A DNA stretch of 64,000 nucleotides, taken from positions 1 through 64,000 of the forward strand of contig CAJUFP010000008.1 in assembly GCA_910585645.1 (NCBI GenBank). The letters are read 5' to 3'. This document shows, in pieces, positions 60,982-64,000 of this stretch; positions within the stretch are counted from its first letter, which is position 1; every line of letters begins with the position of its first letter. The notes under the pieces are model-generated. The model did not search any database. It was not told where the DNA came from and was given only the letters and a program-made list of their open reading frames with translations. The stretch comes from an uncultured Hungatella sp. (lineage in GTDB: Bacteria > Bacillota > Clostridia > Lachnospirales > Lachnospiraceae). A program made the translations under genes and the position numbers.

Positions 60982-61063
60982 ATCCATTCCCTCCAAATGC
61001 TTTCTCGGCCCTTTCCGGCAGGCCTCTGTCCCAATTTGAATCCTGACCTTTTGGAAGCATTTC

Positions 61064-61888
61064 TCAAATCCTGATATCCGTAATCTTTCCGGACCAAATA
61101 CTGCCCGCAATAATCATAATCAATGCAACGGTAGAGACAATCCGACCGCCCAATGTATGGAAAACCGGGTACATAAAATCCCCTGTAGTCCTGGTCAAAA
61201 TCAGAAGCAGCGCCACCGGCACCGCCGTCAATACCTTCTGCTCCATCTTCTTTCCTGATAACATGGTCTCCATCTCCGCCTCCACCTCAATTTTATCCGA
61301 GATAACATCTGTGGTCTGACGGATAATCTCCACAATATTTCCTCCTGTCCGCTTGGATATCTCAAAAATGCTGGCAAAGGTTACAATATCTTCAATCCCG
61401 CTCCGCTCCCCCAGATCTTTTAAGATTTCCTCAATGTTCTGATTTAGGGAAAGTCTGGACTCAATAAGCTCCATCTCCCGAATAATATAAGTCCCCGAAT
61501 CCACGTACTGGCTTCTCATATCCTCCAAAGCCAAAGAGAATCCCCTTTCCACGGAACTGCCGGAACTTATGGCCGAAGACAGGCTGTACAGCATATCCTT
61601 AAACTGCAGCGCCAGCTGTTTCCTTCTCCTTTTTATCAGCACTTTGGTCTGAAATCTGGGAAACACCAGTCCCCCGCAGGCCAATACTGCTGACAGAATC
61701 ACATTTTGATAGAACACCCACCCAATAACCGCTAAAACGCCCCCGGCCAGCACCGCATACATGAGCCATTCGCTCTTAGTCATCACGTACACATCATAAA
61801 AAACGGCTCCATTCTCCCCGCAGGCTCTTGGCTTTTCTCTTCGTATCTTCCCTTTTTTTACCTTCTCCCCTGTCTTTTTCTTCTTCAT
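61064..61888 (-). CDS. tadB: Tad inner-membrane platform protein TadB (T2SS-F type)
   Basis: 274 residues. A very basic N-terminus (KKKKTGEKVKKGKIRREK), two membrane segments near 36-75, a T2SS-F cytoplasmic domain (SLSSAISSGSSVERGFSLALEDM, ISKRTGGNIVEIIRQTTDVI) and C-terminal membrane segments. The ATG overlaps the CpaF stop by four bases, so translation is coupled. Confidence 0.9.
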   Translation of the reverse strand: MKKKKTGEKVKKGKIRREKPRACGENGAVFYDVYVMTKSEWLMYAVLAGGVLAVIGWVFYQNVILSAVLACGGLVFPRFQTKVLIKRRRKQLALQFKDMLYSLSSAISSGSSVERGFSLALEDMRSQYVDSGTYIIREMELIESRLSLNQNIEEILKDLGERSGIEDIVTFASIFEISKRTGGNIVEIIRQTTDVISDKIEVEAEMETMLSGKKMEQKVLTAVPVALLLILTRTTGDFMYPVFHTLGGRIVSTVALIMIIAGSIWSGKITDIRI

Positions 61889-63138
61889 CTCCTTGCCTTT
61901 CCTTGATTTATCTCACCGCAGTCCACGCCTGCCATCTCAAACTTATGGGTATTTTCAAATCTTCTCTCTGTCCTTGCCAGTTCTCCCAGAATCTTTCCCC
62001 CGCTCTCCCCCGTCCTCCTGAACTGGTACAAAGGGTTAAGTACATAAGCTCCGTTTACATATCCCTTAAGTTCCACAATGTCTAGGACTCTTCTTGTCTT
62101 GTCGCTCAGACGTCCCAGGTGGACAATCAGGTCTATGGCAGAAGCAATCTGCTGTCTGATTGCCTCAATTGGAAAGGAACAGCCTGTCAAAACCATGGTT
62201 TCCAGGCGGGACAGCATATCTGCCGGGGAATTGGCATGGCCTGTGGACAGAGAACCGTCATGGCCCGTATTCATGGCCTGAAGCATATCCAGCGCCTCCG
62301 CTCCTCTTACTTCCCCCACCACAATCCGCTCCGGCCGCATGCGCAGAGAGGATTTAATCAAGTCCCGTATGGTAATGGCCCCTTTTCCCTCCGTATTGGC
62401 ATTTCTCGTCTCCAGACGCACAAGGTTCCTTACATTTTGTATCTGTAATTCCGCCGAATCTTCAATGGTAATAATCCTCTCGTCAGAAGGAATAAAATTG
62501 GACAAAGCATTTAGAAATGTGGTCTTTCCTGAACCGGTTCCTCCACTGACAAAAATATTGTATTTCGCTTTCACGCATTTCTGCAAAAATGCCGCCGCTT
62601 CCTCCGAAATACTCTGCCACTTAATCAAATCATGAAAGCTGATGACCTTCTCCGGAAATTTACGTATGGTGACTGTAGCTCCGTCCAATGCAATGGGGGC
62701 CAGCACGATATTGACACGGGAGCCGTCTTCCAGCCTGGCGTCACAGATGGGATTGGAGCTGTCCACGGTTCTGTTTACTTTTGCCACAATCTTCTGTATC
62801 AGATCCTCCAGCTGTTTGTCACTCTCAAAATGCTCCTCCAATTCCGAAAGCCGCCCGTCCCGCTCAATAAAAATATGTTTAGGACCGTTAATCATAATCT
62901 CCGTAATGGAAGCATCATCCAAAATCGGCTGCAGAATCCCCAGTTTTTTCATAGAATTTAGGCAGTGATTTACCACCTTAAGGCGCTGGCTGACGCTGAC
63001 AAACGTGTCACCTGCCACCTGTGCAAGCATCTCATAAGCAGTATCCTTTATCAGCTCATCCGTAATGTCCCTCTGCCCTTCCAGCCTGACGCTTACCTTT
63101 TTGTAGACTTCCTCCAAAAGTGTCTCCGTCACTTCCAT
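61885..63138 (-). CDS. cpaF: Tad/CpaF-family secretion ATPase
   Basis: 417 residues, a hexameric ATPase that powers Tad pilus assembly and retraction. Walker A is FVSGGTGSGKTTFLNAL, the Asp box IITIEDSAELQ, Walker B IVVGEVRGAEALDMLQAMNTGH and the His box follow. The N-terminal helical domain is normal. GGAG is at the right distance before ATG 63138. It lies nine bases after the CpaE/TadZ-like gene. Confidence 0.95.
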   Translation of the reverse strand: MEVTETLLEEVYKKVSVRLEGQRDITDELIKDTAYEMLAQVAGDTFVSVSQRLKVVNHCLNSMKKLGILQPILDDASITEIMINGPKHIFIERDGRLSELEEHFESDKQLEDLIQKIVAKVNRTVDSSNPICDARLEDGSRVNIVLAPIALDGATVTIRKFPEKVISFHDLIKWQSISEEAAAFLQKCVKAKYNIFVSGGTGSGKTTFLNALSNFIPSDERIITIEDSAELQIQNVRNLVRLETRNANTEGKGAITIRDLIKSSLRMRPERIVVGEVRGAEALDMLQAMNTGHDGSLSTGHANSPADMLSRLETMVLTGCSFPIEAIRQQIASAIDLIVHLGRLSDKTRRVLDIVELKGYVNGAYVLNPLYQFRRTGESGGKILGELARTERRFENTHKFEMAGVDCGEINQGKARR

Positions 63139-63147
63139 GGTATTCTC

Positions 63148-64000
63148 CTATATCATTTTTATCAGTCCGTCGCATCCCTTTGTGAAATCGCCGTTACCAT
63201 CCAATGCCGCCGCCAAAGCCACCCCTTTGGAAATACTTTGGGAAAAGGGAAATGCCATGGCATAAATTCCGCTTTGGCTTCTGACCGGACATTTATTCTG
63301 AATATATCGGATTCTGTCCGCCCCCAAACGCCCGTCTCTTGCCGGATCATGTTCAAACGCAGCCTGCTTTCCGGCCCCCATATCATCCGCTGTGTAGACC
63401 ATAAAAATCCTGTCACTTAAGTCCATCACCTTCCTGCTTCTTTCTGAAAAGTCAAAAGGAAGGTCCACAATAAGCAGGCTTATCCCTCCTTCTCCCATGA
63501 GAGACTCAATAAGATATTCCATATCCTCCCCGGTCAAATCCATATAATCCCCCATACTTCGGATTCCAGGAAACACCATAACCTGATCCTGGTTCTTTTT
63601 TAAACCGGAAATGAGAATCCCTGCCATATTTCTCTTATCTTTTACCGCAAACAGAATATCCTCCATAGAAACATCAAAATACATCTGGTACAGTCCATCC
63701 GTATAAGGAGCCATCTCCAGATTCAGGTAGGCTGTCCTTCTGTCCTTTGCCGCCCGAACAGCCGTCATGTAAGCGATGGTCGTCTTCCCGCTGCCGCCCT
63801 GAGTGGAAGAAAACGCCGCCACTTTCCCTCCATGAAACCCTCTTTGTTCCAGCGAATCCCCGGATATGCACATTACAATCTTCTTTAAATCGCTTATAAT
63901 GTCCGTTCCCTGCTGATAGATATTCAGTCTCTGTACTTCCTTCTCCGTATCAACTAACGTCTGGCTTCCAATTATGACTCTGACCCTGATATCAGCGGCA
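63148..64000 (-). CDS. cpaE: CpaE/TadZ-like ATPase, cut by the right edge
   Basis: The frame runs open to the right edge, giving about 284 visible residues; an internal ATG at 63873 is not needed as a start. The visible N-terminal part (ISDLKKIVMCISGDS) looks like the end of a receiver-like domain, as in TadZ/CpaE. Then comes a MinD-like P-loop: AAFSSTQGGSGKTTIAYM (deviant Walker A) and LLIVDLPFDF. TadZ localises the pilus machine at the pole. It is nine bases before cpaF. The true start is beyond the window. Confidence 0.85.
   Translation of the reverse strand, partial: AADIRVRVIIGSQTLVDTEKEVQRLNIYQQGTDIISDLKKIVMCISGDSLEQRGFHGGKVAAFSSTQGGSGKTTIAYMTAVRAAKDRRTAYLNLEMAPYTDGLYQMYFDVSMEDILFAVKDKRNMAGILISGLKKNQDQVMVFPGIRSMGDYMDLTGEDMEYLIESLMGEGGISLLIVDLPFDFSERSRKVMDLSDRIFMVYTADDMGAGKQAAFEHDPARDGRLGADRIRYIQNKCPVRSQSGIYAMAFPFSQSISKGVALAAALDGNGDFTKGCDGLIKMI

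Noticed and set aside
1..64000. tRNA, rRNA, CRISPR array or replication origin
   Set aside because: No cloverleaf-like segments, rRNA motifs, regularly spaced repeats or DnaA-box clusters were noticed in the intergenic regions. A dedicated scan (tRNAscan-SE, Infernal) would settle this.

Overview
The window looks like chromosomal DNA of an endospore-forming Clostridia member, most likely a gut Lachnospiraceae (clostridial cluster XIVa). This is inferred from moderate GC, strong AGGAGG ribosome binding sites, a short-type ProS behind a T-box, zinc-type L31 and L33, a CotS-family protein, LeuA of the yeast type and many Lachnospiraceae-style small families. No rRNA, tRNA or CRISPR array was seen. 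Most genes lie on the minus strand.

Layout. 0.3-3.5 kb: a three-domain protein (winged helix, nucleotidyltransferase, choline-kinase-like) followed by a secreted protein of cell-wall-binding repeats. 3.5-15.2 kb: leuA, glmM, class B sortase, a 74-residue DUF6718-type gene enclosed by a duplicated prfA 3' end, prfA, prmC, a DUF1385 membrane protein, rpmE, rho, rarA and a polysaccharide deacetylase. 15.2-17.5 kb: hairpin-rich repeats, tagaturonate reductase with two LacI/cre-like operators, and a cold-shock gene behind a leader terminator. 17.6-21.2 kb: rpmG-secE-nusG-rplK-rplA, then rplJ-rplL behind its own L10 leader; rpoB does not follow rplL. 21.2-34.4 kb: comF, recD2, mreB, a probable structured ncRNA, a CmpB-like membrane protein with 11-residue repeats, an acyltransferase, a phosphohexomutase, a CotS-like protein, cca, and proS with a T-box. 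34.4-39.3 kb: a beta-glucoside PTS locus (RpiR regulator, IIC, GH1, ROK kinase).

39.4-45.4 kb is accessory: an AT-rich DUF262 plus HEPN pair (probable defence), an AI-2E/YtvI-like permease, an AAA ATPase fused to a PD-(D/E)XK-like domain, and an Rpn-type nuclease pseudogene with an internal deletion.

45.5-64.0 kb is the most interesting part: one very long minus-strand operon, entering from beyond the right edge, that encodes a Tad (type IVc/Flp) pilus machine (CpaE/TadZ, CpaF/TadA, TadB, TadC, Flp pilin, two TadE-like pseudopilins, a 959-residue DUF5702-type protein, two prepilin peptidases). It is continuous with a complete Ser/Thr phospho-signalling set: an FHA protein, two PP2C phosphatases, a zinc-ribbon kinase whose ectodomain looks like an ABC solute-binding protein, and a zinc-ribbon kinase with about four PASTA repeats. 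The operon ends with two tandem cell-wall-binding secreted proteins. The simplest reading is a surface fibre whose assembly or activity is gated by reversible Thr phosphorylation in response to an extracellular ligand and to the cell wall.
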